A stretch of 64,000 bases of DNA, from assembly GCA_050633625.1 (NCBI GenBank), contig JBOEGW010000004.1:434001-498000 (forward strand), read 5' to 3'. The translations under genes and the position numbers were made by a program. Positions 24,736 through 34,752 of the stretch are shown piece by piece (position 1 is the stretch's first letter; each line of letters opens with the position of its first letter). A model generated the notes under the pieces. That model did not search any database. It had not been told where the DNA came from and was given only the letters and a program-made list of their open reading frames with translations. This DNA is from JBOEGW01 sp050633625. GTDB taxonomy: Bacteria > Pseudomonadota > Alphaproteobacteria > Rhodobacterales > Rhodobacteraceae.

Positions 24736-25490
24736 CTTTGGAAATTCTGACATCTGACGCGCTTGCGGGCGTGCAACACGGGTTCTTCACCCGGCGCGGG
24801 GGGGCGTCCTCCGGGGTTTATGCGGGGCTGAATTGCGGGGCTGGGTCGGACGATCAAACCGCCGCCGTGCGCCTCAACAAAGAGCGGGTCGCCGCAGCGA
24901 TGGAGGTCGCGCCTGACGCGCTTGTGACGCTGCATCAAACCCATTCGCCCAGGGTTGTCACAGTCCATGAACCGTTTTCCGAGACCCCGCCTGAGGCGGA
25001 CGCCATGGTGACCAACACGCCGGGGCTGGCGCTTGGGATTTTGACGGCGGATTGTGAGCCTGTGTTGTTCGCTGACCAAAAAGCCGGGGTGGTTGGCGCG
25101 GCACATGCGGGCTGGAAAGGCGCGCTGGACGGGGTGCTTGAGGCGACGGTCGATGCGATGGTGGCGTTGGGGGCGCAACGCAGCGCGATCACGGCTGTGG
25201 TTGGCCCGACAATTTCGCAGGGCGCTTATGAGGTCGGCCCGGAATTCATGGAACGGTTTTTGGACTGTGACATGGAGCTTGGCCGTTTCTTTGCGGGCGG
25301 GCGCGGGGATCGGGTGCATTTTGATTTGCCAGCCTTCGGCGTGCATCGGCTGCGCGAAGCCGGGGTCGGTCACGCCGAATGGACCCGCCATTGCACCTAT
25401 CAAGACGCTGACCGTTTTTATTCTTTCCGCCGCTCAGTCCACAAAAAAGAAGCCGATTACGGCAGGCTGATCTCGGTGATCCGGCTGTAG
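24732..25490 (+). CDS. pgeF: Laccase-domain purine nucleoside phosphorylase / peptidoglycan-editing factor (YfiH)
   Basis: A 252-residue cytoplasmic protein with the CNF1/YfiH-like fold: VQHGFFTRRGGASSGVYAGL, LVTLHQTHSPRVVTV, ILTADCEPVLFAD, VGAAHAGWKGALDGVLEAT with the metal-binding HAGWKG, and the closing DRFYSFRRS. Family members show adenosine phosphorylase/deaminase activity and, in E. coli, cleave mis-incorporated L-Ser from cell-wall precursors. It is the third gene of the lgt operon. A 63-bp fragment of a second copy lies at 26895-26957. Confidence 0.93.
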   Translation: MTLEILTSDALAGVQHGFFTRRGGASSGVYAGLNCGAGSDDQTAAVRLNKERVAAAMEVAPDALVTLHQTHSPRVVTVHEPFSETPPEADAMVTNTPGLALGILTADCEPVLFADQKAGVVGAAHAGWKGALDGVLEATVDAMVALGAQRSAITAVVGPTISQGAYEVGPEFMERFLDCDMELGRFFAGGRGDRVHFDLPAFGVHRLREAGVGHAEWTRHCTYQDADRFYSFRRSVHKKEADYGRLISVIRL

Positions 25491-25560
25491 GGGGGCGAGG
25501 TCGGCCCTGCGGGTTTTAAAGACATTTGGAAAACGATAGTAACCAAGACTTATAAGCTTA
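25491..25560. other. Start of a disturbed intergenic stretch
   Basis: From here to 27051 the only intact gene is marC; the rest is gene fragments, a degenerate repeat and noncoding DNA that is less GC-rich than its surroundings. Confidence 0.5.
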
Positions 25561-25887
25561 CTGCACCTCTCGATTAACGCCGACGATCCACAAGAAGTGG
25601 CAACCTTCCTCGCTCAGGTGATGGGAGGCATGGCTCTGCCCTTTCCACCGTTTCCCGACTGTTGGATTGCCTTTGCGGAACAGGATGACGGCACCGCAAT
25701 TGAAGTCTACCCAACGACGAATGTATTGGAAGCAGGATTGGAGCAAATATCGTGTGAAATCAAAGCACCCAACCCAAGTTCCATTTTCTACAATCGCGCC
25801 TCCTTCCCTCAACCGACCCGGCTTTCCTTGTTTTCGAAAACGGAGGCGGAATGCGCGGCGCGCAAGGGGCGGCGCCAAGATCGGTAA
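25561..25887 (+). pseudogene. Truncated fragment of a conserved hypothetical gene
   Basis: The open frame from 25561 reads LHLSINADDPQEVATF, then ALPFPPFPDCWIAFAEQDDG and TAIEVYPTTNVLE, which looks like the N-terminal third of a conserved roughly 140-residue proteobacterial family I recall only as hypothetical. There is no ATG: an in-frame TAA lies only four codons upstream of 25561 (GTG at 25597 is the first standard start codon). After about 80 codons the frame runs into the degenerate repeat at 25826-25880 and ends in TGA. The gene seems to have lost both its start and its C-terminal part. Confidence 0.6.
25826..25880 (-). repeat. Degenerate dispersed repeat copy
   Basis: On the minus strand GGCGCCGCCCCTTGCGCGCC, GCGCATTC, then CGCCTCCGTTTTCGAAAACA and AGG. 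This aligns with the end of copy 4 (GCGCATTC, then the tail with TTTTGAAAACAAGG) but the GAGGTA core is lost. It occupies the 3' part of the truncated gene. Confidence 0.55.
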
Positions 25888-25968
25888 TGAGGGGTGAAGC
25901 TGACCTTCGCTTTTAACGCCCTGACGACAGTTTTTGGGCGCCAATGACCTTATGATGAGCAGGTCTGA

Positions 25969-26646
25969 TCACTCACTGACCTCGCCTATGGTACTTACGA
26001 TACCTGCCGGAGCGATGTCGAAGATGTTCAACGTATCGAACCCTCCCAAAATTGCGTCAACGGCAATCGTTGCAAGGATAATGCCCATGACACGCGAAAT
26101 CACGGAGGCCCCCGTATCGCCAATCAAACGATGAACGAACGTGGCTGCCAGCAGCAATAGCAAAGTGAGCGATAGAACACCTATCAATAGGGCGGCAGTG
26201 GTCGCCTGTTCTGCAACTGTGTTGGCGCTGTTCTCGGTCAAAATGACGATCGCCAACATCGCGCCGGGCGAAGCAATGGAGGGCATCGCCAGCGGAAAAA
26301 CAGCACCAGAAAGGTGATCACGCTCGGCCTCGGCAATGACAGTTTGCGGCATTGAGTCTCCAAAAATCATGGTGAGTGCAAATAAAAACAGGATAACGCC
26401 ACCGGCGATCTGAAATGAGCCAAGACGTAGGCCGAGTGTTTCCAGCACAAGCTGACCACCAACGAGAAATGCCAGCAAAACCAACGTCGCGATAACAACA
26501 GCGCGAATGGCGAAACGACGATGCAAATGAGGCGGCACATTGGCGACAGCAAAAAGATAAACGGGGATCGTCCCAATAGGGTCGATCACGACGACTAAGG
26601 TGATGAATTCACGAAATAAGAGTATCCAGTCAGGCGCTAGCCCCAT
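25969..26646 (-). CDS. MarC-family integral membrane protein
   Basis: A 225-residue protein with six hydrophobic helices and the family's marker segments: FITLVVVIDPIGTIPVYLF near the N-terminus, LAMPSIASPGAMLAIVILT, and VISRVMGIILATIAVDAIL near the C-terminus. MarC (UPF0056) proteins sit in the inner membrane; despite the name they are not linked to drug resistance and their role is unknown. The gene lies alone in the disturbed stretch between pgeF and a pgeF fragment, is less GC-rich than its neighbours, and may have been acquired. Confidence 0.9.
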   Translation of the reverse strand: MGLAPDWILLFREFITLVVVIDPIGTIPVYLFAVANVPPHLHRRFAIRAVVIATLVLLAFLVGGQLVLETLGLRLGSFQIAGGVILFLFALTMIFGDSMPQTVIAEAERDHLSGAVFPLAMPSIASPGAMLAIVILTENSANTVAEQATTAALLIGVLSLTLLLLLAATFVHRLIGDTGASVISRVMGIILATIAVDAILGGFDTLNIFDIAPAGIVSTIGEVSE

Positions 26647-26894
26647 GGTCGAGTACTTTCATGATGCAATTTGAACAGACGTCGATGGTGTTAACTCTCG
26701 CACAACCCCATGGAACACATGATTCTGATAACTGTGGACTATAATTAGCTGACTTTTGTTTGCAACGCGGCAGCGGTCTTGTTGGGCTCAAAGCGGGCCT
26801 GCCTTCCTTCGCAACAAACTTCGGTGCGACACATTTGCCGGGCAGTAGAAACCTTAGGCTTCACCCCGCCACACACACCTGGGCAGAATGCGGT

Positions 26895-26957
26895 GCGCAA
26901 GCAGGCTGGAAAGGCGCGATGGACGGGGTGCTGGAGACAAAGGTCGATGCGCTGATG
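26895..26957 (+). pseudogene. Fragment of a second pgeF copy
   Basis: These 63 bases align without gaps to 25101-25163 inside pgeF with 53 identities by direct count. The translated fragment is AQAGWKGAMDGVLETKVDAL versus AHAGWKGALDGVLEATVDAM, with the metal-binding His changed to Gln. No start codon in frame, and no homology could be seen beyond the fragment. The remaining 26647-27051 sequence shows no gene. Confidence 0.8.
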
Positions 26958-27051
26958 ACAGAACCTGTTGAGTGTTGCGGAGGCTGACACCCATCGACGT
27001 TGTCATAACTCCATGCTACTATGTCAGCATATATGACCTAAGTGGCGCGCT

Positions 27052-27684
27052 ATGATCGACCCGCATACCTACCACATTTTCTTGCTAACCTCTCTCGTCT
27101 TGGTGCTCACGCCCGGCCCGGATACTGTGCTGATCCTTTCGCGCACCCTTGCCACGGGGGCGGTCGCAGGCACGATGACACTTCTCGGAACACAGGTGGG
27201 AAACGTCATTCATGCAATCCTTGCTGGCATGGGTGTCTCCACTCTTGTGCTGCTGTTTCCTGTGGCGTTTGACATCCTAAAATATGCAGGCGCGGCCTAT
27301 CTCGTTTATCTCGCGGTCATGGGTTGGCGCGCACCGGTCACCCTCGCACTCGATACACGGCTCAAAGGCAAGCGCGGCGGGGCAATCCGCTATTTCTATC
27401 AGGGCCTCATCAACAACCTTGTGAACCCAAAGATGATTCCGTTCTTCATCGCGCTGTTTCCCCAATTCGTGCATCCAGAAAACGGGGCGGTGGCCCACCA
27501 AAGTTTTATCCTTGGACTGACACTGGCGGGGATGGCCATCCTCTGGCTGGGGGCTGTTGTGTTTGTCGTCGGCCGGTTCAGATCGATCGTCGCAGGCAGC
27601 GAGACGTTCCTGAAGCTGGCGAACCGTTTGGCCGCCGTCACCTTCATTGGCCTCGCCTGTCGGCTGGCCGTTGAGGAACGCTGA
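27052..27684 (+). CDS. LysE/RhtB-family amino-acid exporter
   Basis: A 210-residue, six-helix inner-membrane protein. The family signature is at the start: LVLTPGPDTVLILSRTLATG, followed by GTQVGNVIHAILAGMGVS, KYAGAAYLVYLAVMGWRAP, the FYQGLINNLVNPKMIPFFIA segment and a final helix ending in LACRLAVEER. Members export amino acids such as lysine, threonine or homoserine; the substrate cannot be read here. Single gene, no regulator alongside. Confidence 0.92.
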   Translation: MIDPHTYHIFLLTSLVLVLTPGPDTVLILSRTLATGAVAGTMTLLGTQVGNVIHAILAGMGVSTLVLLFPVAFDILKYAGAAYLVYLAVMGWRAPVTLALDTRLKGKRGGAIRYFYQGLINNLVNPKMIPFFIALFPQFVHPENGAVAHQSFILGLTLAGMAILWLGAVVFVVGRFRSIVAGSETFLKLANRLAAVTFIGLACRLAVEER

Positions 27685-27800
27685 ACCTTTCTGCCGCAGT
27701 GTCCAACATGAAGCCCTTTGGGGGCCAAGTGTTGATGCGCCGATTTATCCTTTGTGTCTGTCATCGGCGTCACGACTTGGATTGCGCGGCGCGCCTGTGT

Positions 27801-27840
27801 TTCAGTGTTCCAAAAATATCCCCGCCGGAGGCATCCTGAC
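27801..27840 (-). repeat. Dispersed intergenic repeat, copy 6 (GGAACACTG tail type)
   Basis: Read on the minus strand: GGATGCCTCCGGCGGGGATA, then TTTTTGGAACACTGAAA. It matches copy 3 over the whole GATGCCTCCGGCGGGGATAT block. The tail points at the 3' end of the lysE-type gene 116 bp away; upstream on the element strand is an imperfect GC-rich inverted repeat around 27841-27862. Confidence 0.8.
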
Positions 27841-27904
27841 AGCCGCATCACGCGGCGCAGGTTGGATTGCTGCGCTGCGGCGTAAAAAAGTCGCTTCACG
27901 CTTG

Positions 27905-27933
27905 TTGACTCACCCTCTCGACCTCCCTAGCTA
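27905..27933 (+). promoter_or_regulatory. groES: Possible groESL promoter
   Basis: CTTGTTGACT includes a TTGACT -35-like hexamer at 27905-27910; 17 bp later lies TAGCTA (overlapping CTATGC), a poor -10. The CTTG start and the C-rich spacer would also fit a heat-shock sigma-32 type promoter. It lies immediately upstream of the CIRCE operator. Confidence 0.4.
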
Positions 27934-27940
27934 TGCCACG

Positions 27941-27967
27941 TTGTCACTCGCCCTTGGTGAGTGCTAA
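27941..27967 (+). promoter_or_regulatory. CIRCE operator (HrcA binding site)
   Basis: TTGTCACTC-N9-GAGTGCTAA: the right arm is identical to the CIRCE consensus TTAGCACTC-N9-GAGTGCTAA and the left arm differs at two bases. It lies 58 bp upstream of groES, the usual place, so groESL is expected to be repressed by HrcA and released on heat shock. Confidence 0.88.
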
Positions 27968-28024
27968 CACCGGATTAACGACCGACTTAACTGATGACAC
28001 TAGACAACGTGAGGAGCCTAGAAA

Positions 28025-28312
28025 ATGGCATTTACTCCCCTGCATGACCGTGTGCTGGTTCGCCGCCTTGAAGGCGAAGACAAAACCGCTGGCGGCTTGA
28101 TCATCCCCGACAGCGCCAAAGAAAAGCCTGCTGAGGGCGAAGTCGTTGCTGTTGGCGCTGGTGCGCGCGACGAAGACGGCGAGCGCATCCCTATGGATGT
28201 TAAAGCAGGCGACAAAATCCTGTTTGGCAAATGGTCTGGCACCGAAATCACCCTCGACGGTGAAGAGCTGTTGATCATGAAAGAAAGCGACATCATGGGC
28301 TTGATCGGCTAA
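28025..28312 (+). CDS. groES: Co-chaperonin GroES
   Basis: A 95-residue 10-kDa chaperonin that forms the heptameric lid of the GroEL chamber. It has the typical FTPLHDRVLVRRLEGEDKTA start, the mobile loop TAGGLIIPDSAKEKPAEG, and KILFGKWSGTEITLDGEELL. GAGGAG precedes the ATG. It is followed 53 bp later by groEL and controlled by the CIRCE site upstream. Confidence 0.98.
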   Translation: MAFTPLHDRVLVRRLEGEDKTAGGLIIPDSAKEKPAEGEVVAVGAGARDEDGERIPMDVKAGDKILFGKWSGTEITLDGEELLIMKESDIMGLIG

Positions 28313-28365
28313 TCGCCGCATCCCTTGATTGCTTCAACGAAATTTAAAAAGACGGAGTCTGTAAC

Positions 28366-30015
<1,650 letters not shown>

Positions 30016-30098
30016 ATCGCTTCACGCAAGTGAACGATTGCCCCGATTGGCGTCTCTTTCGAGACTGACCAAAAGGGTCAGCTGACCAGATCAAAGAG

Positions 30099-30127
30099 GG
30101 GGCTGCACGCAGGTGTGGCCCCTTTTT
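30099..30127 (+). terminator. Terminator of groESL
   Basis: GGGGCTGCAC pairs with GTGTGGCCCC (10 pairs including G-U) around a GCAG loop, followed by TTTTT. It lies 83 bp after the groEL stop. Confidence 0.85.
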
Positions 30128-30227
30128 CTTGCGCTGGGCACATGCGAAAAATCCCCAAGACGTCTTATAACTGACGCGCGAACACCTTATGTGACGTGAA
30201 ACAACATTCATTTCGGGGGATTTGCCC

Positions 30228-31358
30228 ATGTGGCGCGCACTTATTCTGACTTCACTTCTGGCTCTTGGCGGGCCTGCCGTTGCGCAAGACGCTGATTTTG
30301 AGCTTGGCGGCGATCAATATGCGGTGGGGCGCAGCGTGACCCTTTCCGAGCAAGGTATCAATAGCGCGTTTATCGCTGGGAACACCGTGACTCTGCGCAG
30401 CGACATTGATGGATCGGCGCATATGGCCGGGCGTTCGGTGACGGTCATGGGGCGGGTTGGCGAAAACCTGTATGGCGCCGGGATGACTGTGGATGTTTCT
30501 GGCGCTGTGTCCGGGGATGCCACCTTGCTGGGGGACACTGTCATGGTGAGCGAACCGGTGTCCGGCAATCTGCGGGCTACAGCAGGCACGATTTCGATCG
30601 ACGCGCCGGTTGCGGGCAGCGCGATTTTGGCCGGGGAAACTGTGACGTTGAATGAAGCGATTGTCGGAGATGTGGCGCTTGCTTCCCAAGATGTGACATG
30701 GGGCGATAAGGCGGTGATCGAAGGCACTTTGCACATCTATTCGGACAGCCCGGACGACATTGAGGTGCCCACGCGCGTGATTGATGAGGCGCGCATTGAG
30801 CGCCACAGCGCGCAGGCCTTTGACGAGGTGCATGGCACCATGGAGGAGGCCAAAAAGCCAAGCGCATGGGCGAAGCTCAAAGGGTTTATCGGCGGCATTT
30901 TGGTGACGGGTTTGTTGGCCACTTTGATTGCGGTCGTGGCGCCCAAACAGGTCGCGTCTTTGCGCGCGCGCAGCCTTGAAAAGCCGGGGTTTGGCGTTTG
31001 GATGGGGGCGATTGGTTTCGCTACATTGATCGGATTGAACGTCGTTTTGATGATGACCGGGATCGGGATCGTGGCCTTGTTTGTGACAATTCCTGTGACC
31101 ATTGCTGTTGGGTTCCTTGGGTATTTGCTGGGGGTCTATATGGTGGGCGTTTGGGCGCTTGGCACGGCGGGGCGTGCGATGCCTGAGACCACCTCTGATC
31201 GCGCTGTTGCGGGCTTTGCGGGCGCGGCGATCCTGACAATCATTGCGATGATCCCGCTGGTGGGCTGGTGGATTGCGATGGCGGCGATGTTCCTTGGGCT
31301 TGGGGGCGTGGCGATCAAAGTGTTGCGCAGCAAAGCCTTCGCTGGCGCGAAAGCCTAG
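30228..31358 (+). CDS. Exported beta-helix (bactofilin-like) domain fused to membrane helices
   Basis: A 376-residue protein starting at the ATG at 30228, with GGGGGA 7 bp upstream. A signal peptide (ALILTSLLALGGPAVAQ) is followed by about 150 residues of short repeats such as GINSAFIAGNTVTLRSDIDG, GSAHMAGRSVTVMGRVGENL and GAVSGDATLLGDTVMV, a pattern of polymer-forming beta-helical proteins. After a linker come about four to five membrane helices (GGILVTGLLATLIAVV; IGFATLIGLNVVLMMTGIGI; FLGYLLGVYMVGVWALG; MIPLVGWWIAMAAMFLGL). A periplasmic beta-helix anchored by a C-terminal membrane domain is likely. Function unknown. Confidence 0.75.
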   Translation: MWRALILTSLLALGGPAVAQDADFELGGDQYAVGRSVTLSEQGINSAFIAGNTVTLRSDIDGSAHMAGRSVTVMGRVGENLYGAGMTVDVSGAVSGDATLLGDTVMVSEPVSGNLRATAGTISIDAPVAGSAILAGETVTLNEAIVGDVALASQDVTWGDKAVIEGTLHIYSDSPDDIEVPTRVIDEARIERHSAQAFDEVHGTMEEAKKPSAWAKLKGFIGGILVTGLLATLIAVVAPKQVASLRARSLEKPGFGVWMGAIGFATLIGLNVVLMMTGIGIVALFVTIPVTIAVGFLGYLLGVYMVGVWALGTAGRAMPETTSDRAVAGFAGAAILTIIAMIPLVGWWIAMAAMFLGLGGVAIKVLRSKAFAGAKA

Positions 31359-31411
31359 TCTAAACACAACGCGCGCCGGGCAACTGGCGCGCGTTTTTGT
31401 GGGAGCACAAG

Positions 31412-32200
31412 ATGCGTTTCATACTCTCAGTCATCGCGGCGCTTTGGGGAAGTATGGCGGGGCCTGCGGCGGCGCAAACCTCCGCGACGCCGGTGACACC
31501 CGCGACCCCTCAGGCGGAATGCGTGGTCTTACTGCACGGATTGGCGCGCACCCCTGCGTCTTTGATCGTCTTGCAAGAGGCGCTGGAACAGGCGGGGTTC
31601 ACCACTGTCAATCAAGGGTATCCCTCGACCAAAAAGAGCATCCAAGAGCTAGTGGCCATGGCTTTGCCAGAGGCGGTTGCGGGCTGTGGCGATGCGACTG
31701 TTCATTTTGTGACCCACTCGATGGGCGGGATTTTGGTGCGCACTTGGCTTGAGGACAATCGTCCTGCGCATATGGGTCGTGTTGTGATGTTGGCTCCGCC
31801 CAACCATGGCTCGGAAATCGTCGATGCCTTTGGCGATTTGCCTGCTTTTGAGTGGATGAATGGTCCGGCGGGGATGGAGCTTGGCACTGGGCCGGGCGCA
31901 ACGCCCAATGCGCTTGGGCTGGCGCAATTTGTGCTGGGGATTATTGCCGGAGATCGCTCGCTCAACCCGATTTTTTCGTCGGTTCTTGAGGGGCCGGATG
32001 ATGGCAAAGTTTCGGTGGAGTCCACGCGGGTTGTGGGCATGGATGATCATATCGTTTTGCCAGTGACCCATACCTTCATGATGCAAAATCCGCTGGTGAT
32101 TGCGCAGGTGATTGAGTTTTTGCGCGAAGGGGCGTTTGATCACGACTTGACCCTTGCTGAGACGCTGGAGCGGATCGCGAAAGACGCCGGGTATCGGTGA
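31412..32200 (+). CDS. Exported alpha/beta-hydrolase, lipase-like
   Basis: About 262 residues with a signal peptide (FILSVIAALWGSMAGPAAAQ). The mature enzyme shows the oxyanion-hole strand CVVLLHGLARTPASL, the nucleophile elbow VHFVTHSMGGILVRTWL (GxSxG form HSMGG), and a late VVGMDDHIVLPVTHTFM with the probable catalytic His. This resembles the EstA/lipase class-2 group acting on esters in the periplasm. Single gene; GGGAG precedes the ATG. Confidence 0.85.
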   Translation: MRFILSVIAALWGSMAGPAAAQTSATPVTPATPQAECVVLLHGLARTPASLIVLQEALEQAGFTTVNQGYPSTKKSIQELVAMALPEAVAGCGDATVHFVTHSMGGILVRTWLEDNRPAHMGRVVMLAPPNHGSEIVDAFGDLPAFEWMNGPAGMELGTGPGATPNALGLAQFVLGIIAGDRSLNPIFSSVLEGPDDGKVSVESTRVVGMDDHIVLPVTHTFMMQNPLVIAQVIEFLREGAFDHDLTLAETLERIAKDAGYR

Positions 32201-32283
32201 GCGCAGGCGCACAAAGGCATAAGGACACAGGGCCACAGGCCTAAAGGTGAGCAAGCACGCAGGCACGTGCAGACGGGTGTGGC

Positions 32284-33360
32284 CTAGCGCGCAGGTCCGG
32301 TGATCTTGTTCACATGTCCCATTTTGCGCCCCGGTTTGACCTCTGCCTTGCCGTAAAGATGGAGCGCGTTCGCCGGGTCTTCAGACAGCTCGCTCACCCG
32401 GTCCATGTCGTCACCGATCAGGTTGCTCATCACCACATTGCTGTGGCGCGTGCCATCGCCAAGCGGCCATCCCGCCACCGCGCGAATGTGTTGTTCAAAC
32501 TGGTCAATCACGCAGCCGTTTTGCGTCCAATGCCCTGAGTTATGCACGCGGGGCGCGATTTCATTGACGATAAGCGCGTCTTTGGTGACGAATAATTCCA
32601 TGCCCATCACCCCGACATAGCCCAATTTGTCCATGATCAATTGGCACATGTCCTTGGCCTCGGCAATGCGCGGGGCGGAGAGATCGCAGGGCAGGGTGGT
32701 GGTGTCGAGAATACCGTCCTTATGGACGTTTTGGCCCGGATCATATGCCGTGAACTGGCCGGATTGGCCGCGCGCGCCAATCACGCTGACCTCATAGTCA
32801 AAGGCGACAAACCCTTCGAGCACCGAGGCGGCGCCTGCCATATCGGCAAGGGCTTTGTCGGCTTCGGATGGGGCTTTGATGCGCGCTTGGCCCTTGCCGT
32901 CATATCCGAACCGCCGGGTTTTCAGGATCGAGGGTGTCCCGATTTCAGCCAGGGCTTCGGCCAGATCAGTGGCGTCATCCACGGCGGCAAAAGGCGCAAC
33001 CGTCAGGCCCAATTCGCTGAGAAAGGCCTTTTCCACCAAGCGGTCCTGGCTCACGCGCAGGGCCTTGCGCGAGGGGCGGACCGGGCGCAGCGCTTCGATT
33101 ACATCAAGGGCTTTTGTCGGGATGTTTTCGAACTCATAGGTGATGACATCGACGCTTTGGGCAAAGGCTTTGAGCGCGGCGGCGTCGTCATAGCTGGCGG
33201 TGGTGACAGTGTCGGCCACATGGCCTGCGGGGGGCTGCGCGCCGGGTTCGAAAATATGGGTCTTGAAGCCCAGCCGCGAGGCCGCGACGGACAACATGCG
33301 GCCCAATTGGCCCCCTCCCAAAATGCCGATTGTCGCGCCGGTTTCGAGTTTATCCGTCAT
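32284..33360 (-). CDS. purK: N5-carboxyaminoimidazole ribonucleotide synthase
   Basis: A 358-residue ATP-grasp enzyme of purine synthesis: aminoimidazole ribonucleotide plus bicarbonate plus ATP to N5-CAIR, the substrate of PurE. GATIGILGGGQLGRMLSVAA at the N-terminus, VITYEFENIPTKALD, and the metal-binding segment ELFVTKDALIVNEIAPRVHNSGHWT are diagnostic. The start at 33360 overlaps the end of purE by 11 bp; a second start at 33372 is possible. purE and purK form an operon on the minus strand. Confidence 0.97.
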   Translation of the reverse strand: MTDKLETGATIGILGGGQLGRMLSVAASRLGFKTHIFEPGAQPPAGHVADTVTTASYDDAAALKAFAQSVDVITYEFENIPTKALDVIEALRPVRPSRKALRVSQDRLVEKAFLSELGLTVAPFAAVDDATDLAEALAEIGTPSILKTRRFGYDGKGQARIKAPSEADKALADMAGAASVLEGFVAFDYEVSVIGARGQSGQFTAYDPGQNVHKDGILDTTTLPCDLSAPRIAEAKDMCQLIMDKLGYVGVMGMELFVTKDALIVNEIAPRVHNSGHWTQNGCVIDQFEQHIRAVAGWPLGDGTRHSNVVMSNLIGDDMDRVSELSEDPANALHLYGKAEVKPGRKMGHVNKITGPAR

Positions 33361-33841
33361 CGGAAGGCTCATCTGGAATGGATGCGGACAAAGCGGCGCG
33401 CCACGCGTCAAGACGTTGGGCAAGATCCGCATCAGAAACGGCCAAGATACCCGCCGCCATAAGGCCCGCATTTGCAGCGCCCGCAGCGCCAATTGCCATG
33501 GTAGCAACCGGGAAGCCTTTGGGCATTTGCACAATAGAATACAGGCTATCAACACCGGAAAGCGCTTTGGTTTGTACAGGGACGCCGACAACGGGGATGC
33601 GTGTTTTTGAGGCCATCATGCCTGGCAAATGTGCCGCGCCGCCCGCACCGGCGATGATCACTTTGAGGCCACGATCAGCTGCGGTTTTGCCATAGTCCCA
33701 GAGGCGATCTGGCGTGCGATGTGCCGAGACGATTTTGGCCTCATAGGCGATGCCCAGCTCGTCCAAAATATCGGCAGCAAGTTTCATGGTGGGCCAATCG
33801 GATTGGCTGCCCATGATGATCCCTACGGTGATTTCTGACAT
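33350..33841 (-). CDS. purE: N5-carboxyaminoimidazole ribonucleotide mutase
   Basis: A 163-residue protein forming the second half of the CO2-fixing step of purine synthesis (N5-CAIR to 4-carboxy-AIR). The class I signature is complete: VGIIMGSQSDWPTMKLAADI, IVSAHRTPDRLWDYG, VIIAGAGGAAHLPGMMAS, and VGVPVQTKALSGVDSLYSIVQMPKG. It precedes and overlaps purK. Confidence 0.98.
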   Translation of the reverse strand: MSEITVGIIMGSQSDWPTMKLAADILDELGIAYEAKIVSAHRTPDRLWDYGKTAADRGLKVIIAGAGGAAHLPGMMASKTRIPVVGVPVQTKALSGVDSLYSIVQMPKGFPVATMAIGAAGAANAGLMAAGILAVSDADLAQRLDAWRAALSASIPDEPSDDG

Positions 33842-33940
33842 AATGACCTCGTGAATTAGAGGTTTCGTTATAGCGGATCGGGATTTGGGGGCCAGCCCTT
33901 TGGCAGCCCTTTGGTGGCGAAATGTTTCTCGTCGCGCGGT

Positions 33941-34156
33941 TTAGGCGATGATGTCCGGGGTGAGCTGGTCTTCGATGGCGGCGATCTTGTCTTTGAGGAC
34001 GAACTTTTGTTTTTTGAGGCGTCTGATGGTCAAGGCGTCGGCGGTGCCTTTTTCCTCAAGGGCGACAATGGCTTGGTCAAGATCGCTATGTTGGCGGCGA
34101 AATTCGATCAGTTCTACGTGCAGAACATCGTCGGGCTTCATCTCTTGGGCATTGGA
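33941..34156 (-). CDS. YdcH-like DUF465 small coiled-coil protein
   Basis: About 71 residues from the ATG at 34156, rich in charged heptads: LHVELIEFRRQHSDLDQAIV, ADALTIRRLKKQKFVLKDKI. The pattern L-x-E-x-R-R-x-H-x-DLDxAI ... RLKKxKLxLKDxI is characteristic of DUF465. An in-frame ATG at 34177 would add seven residues; neither start has a strong ribosome binding site. Function unknown; members are widespread in proteobacteria, often near purE in this group. Confidence 0.85.
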   Translation of the reverse strand, partial: SNAQEMKPDDVLHVELIEFRRQHSDLDQAIVALEEKGTADALTIRRLKKQKFVLKDKIAAIEDQLTPDIIA

Positions 34157-34323
34157 CATTGTGGGAATCGATTCCATTAGGTCGTGTTCTTGATAGCGCG
34201 CGCCGGGCTTTCCTCCAAGCATTTGGCACACTTGCAGGTTAATGCCGCTGCCCCCATATTGTGAGTTAGGGCTGCCGATGGTCGGGGCCTTTTAGGGCAC
34301 ATCGCTTCGAAAAGGACGTGCGA

Positions 34324-34737
34324 ATGACGAAAGTGACACTAGGGGCGCATCCCTTTTTGCTCGGGTTCGAGCAGCTGGAACGGATGGTTGAGCAGGCCGC
34401 AAAAAGCGGAACGGAAGGCTATCCACCGTTTAACATCGAACAAGTGAGTGAACGGGCGTATCGCATTTCTTTGGCGGTTGCCGGGTTTTGTGAGGATGAT
34501 TTGTCGATCACCGTGGAGGACCGCAAGCTTGTGGTGCGCGGGCGACAGACGGAACGGGCGGAAGGCCGGGTGTTCTTGCATCGTGGAATCGCCGGACGTC
34601 AATTCATGAAAAGTTTCGTCTTGGCGGATGGGGTTGAGGTTGTGGGGGCGCGCACGGAGCACGGGCTGTTGCATATCGACCTAGAGCAATCCAAGCCCGA
34701 AACCGTTGTGCAAACGATCCAAATCAAAAAAGGCTAA
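34324..34737 (+). CDS. Small heat-shock protein, Hsp20/IbpA family
   Basis: A 137-residue holdase with an alpha-crystallin domain: GYPPFNIEQVSERAYRISLA, FCEDDLSITVEDRKLVVRGR, VFLHRGIAGRQFMKSFVLAD, and HGLLHIDLEQSKPE. The ATG at 34324 has AAGGA upstream; a GTG at 34318 is in frame. It binds unfolding proteins during stress without using ATP. The DUF1150 gene follows after 15 bp, the usual partner in alphaproteobacteria. Confidence 0.95.
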   Translation: MTKVTLGAHPFLLGFEQLERMVEQAAKSGTEGYPPFNIEQVSERAYRISLAVAGFCEDDLSITVEDRKLVVRGRQTERAEGRVFLHRGIAGRQFMKSFVLADGVEVVGARTEHGLLHIDLEQSKPETVVQTIQIKKG

Positions 34738-34752
34738 GGCCCAGAAAAGCCC

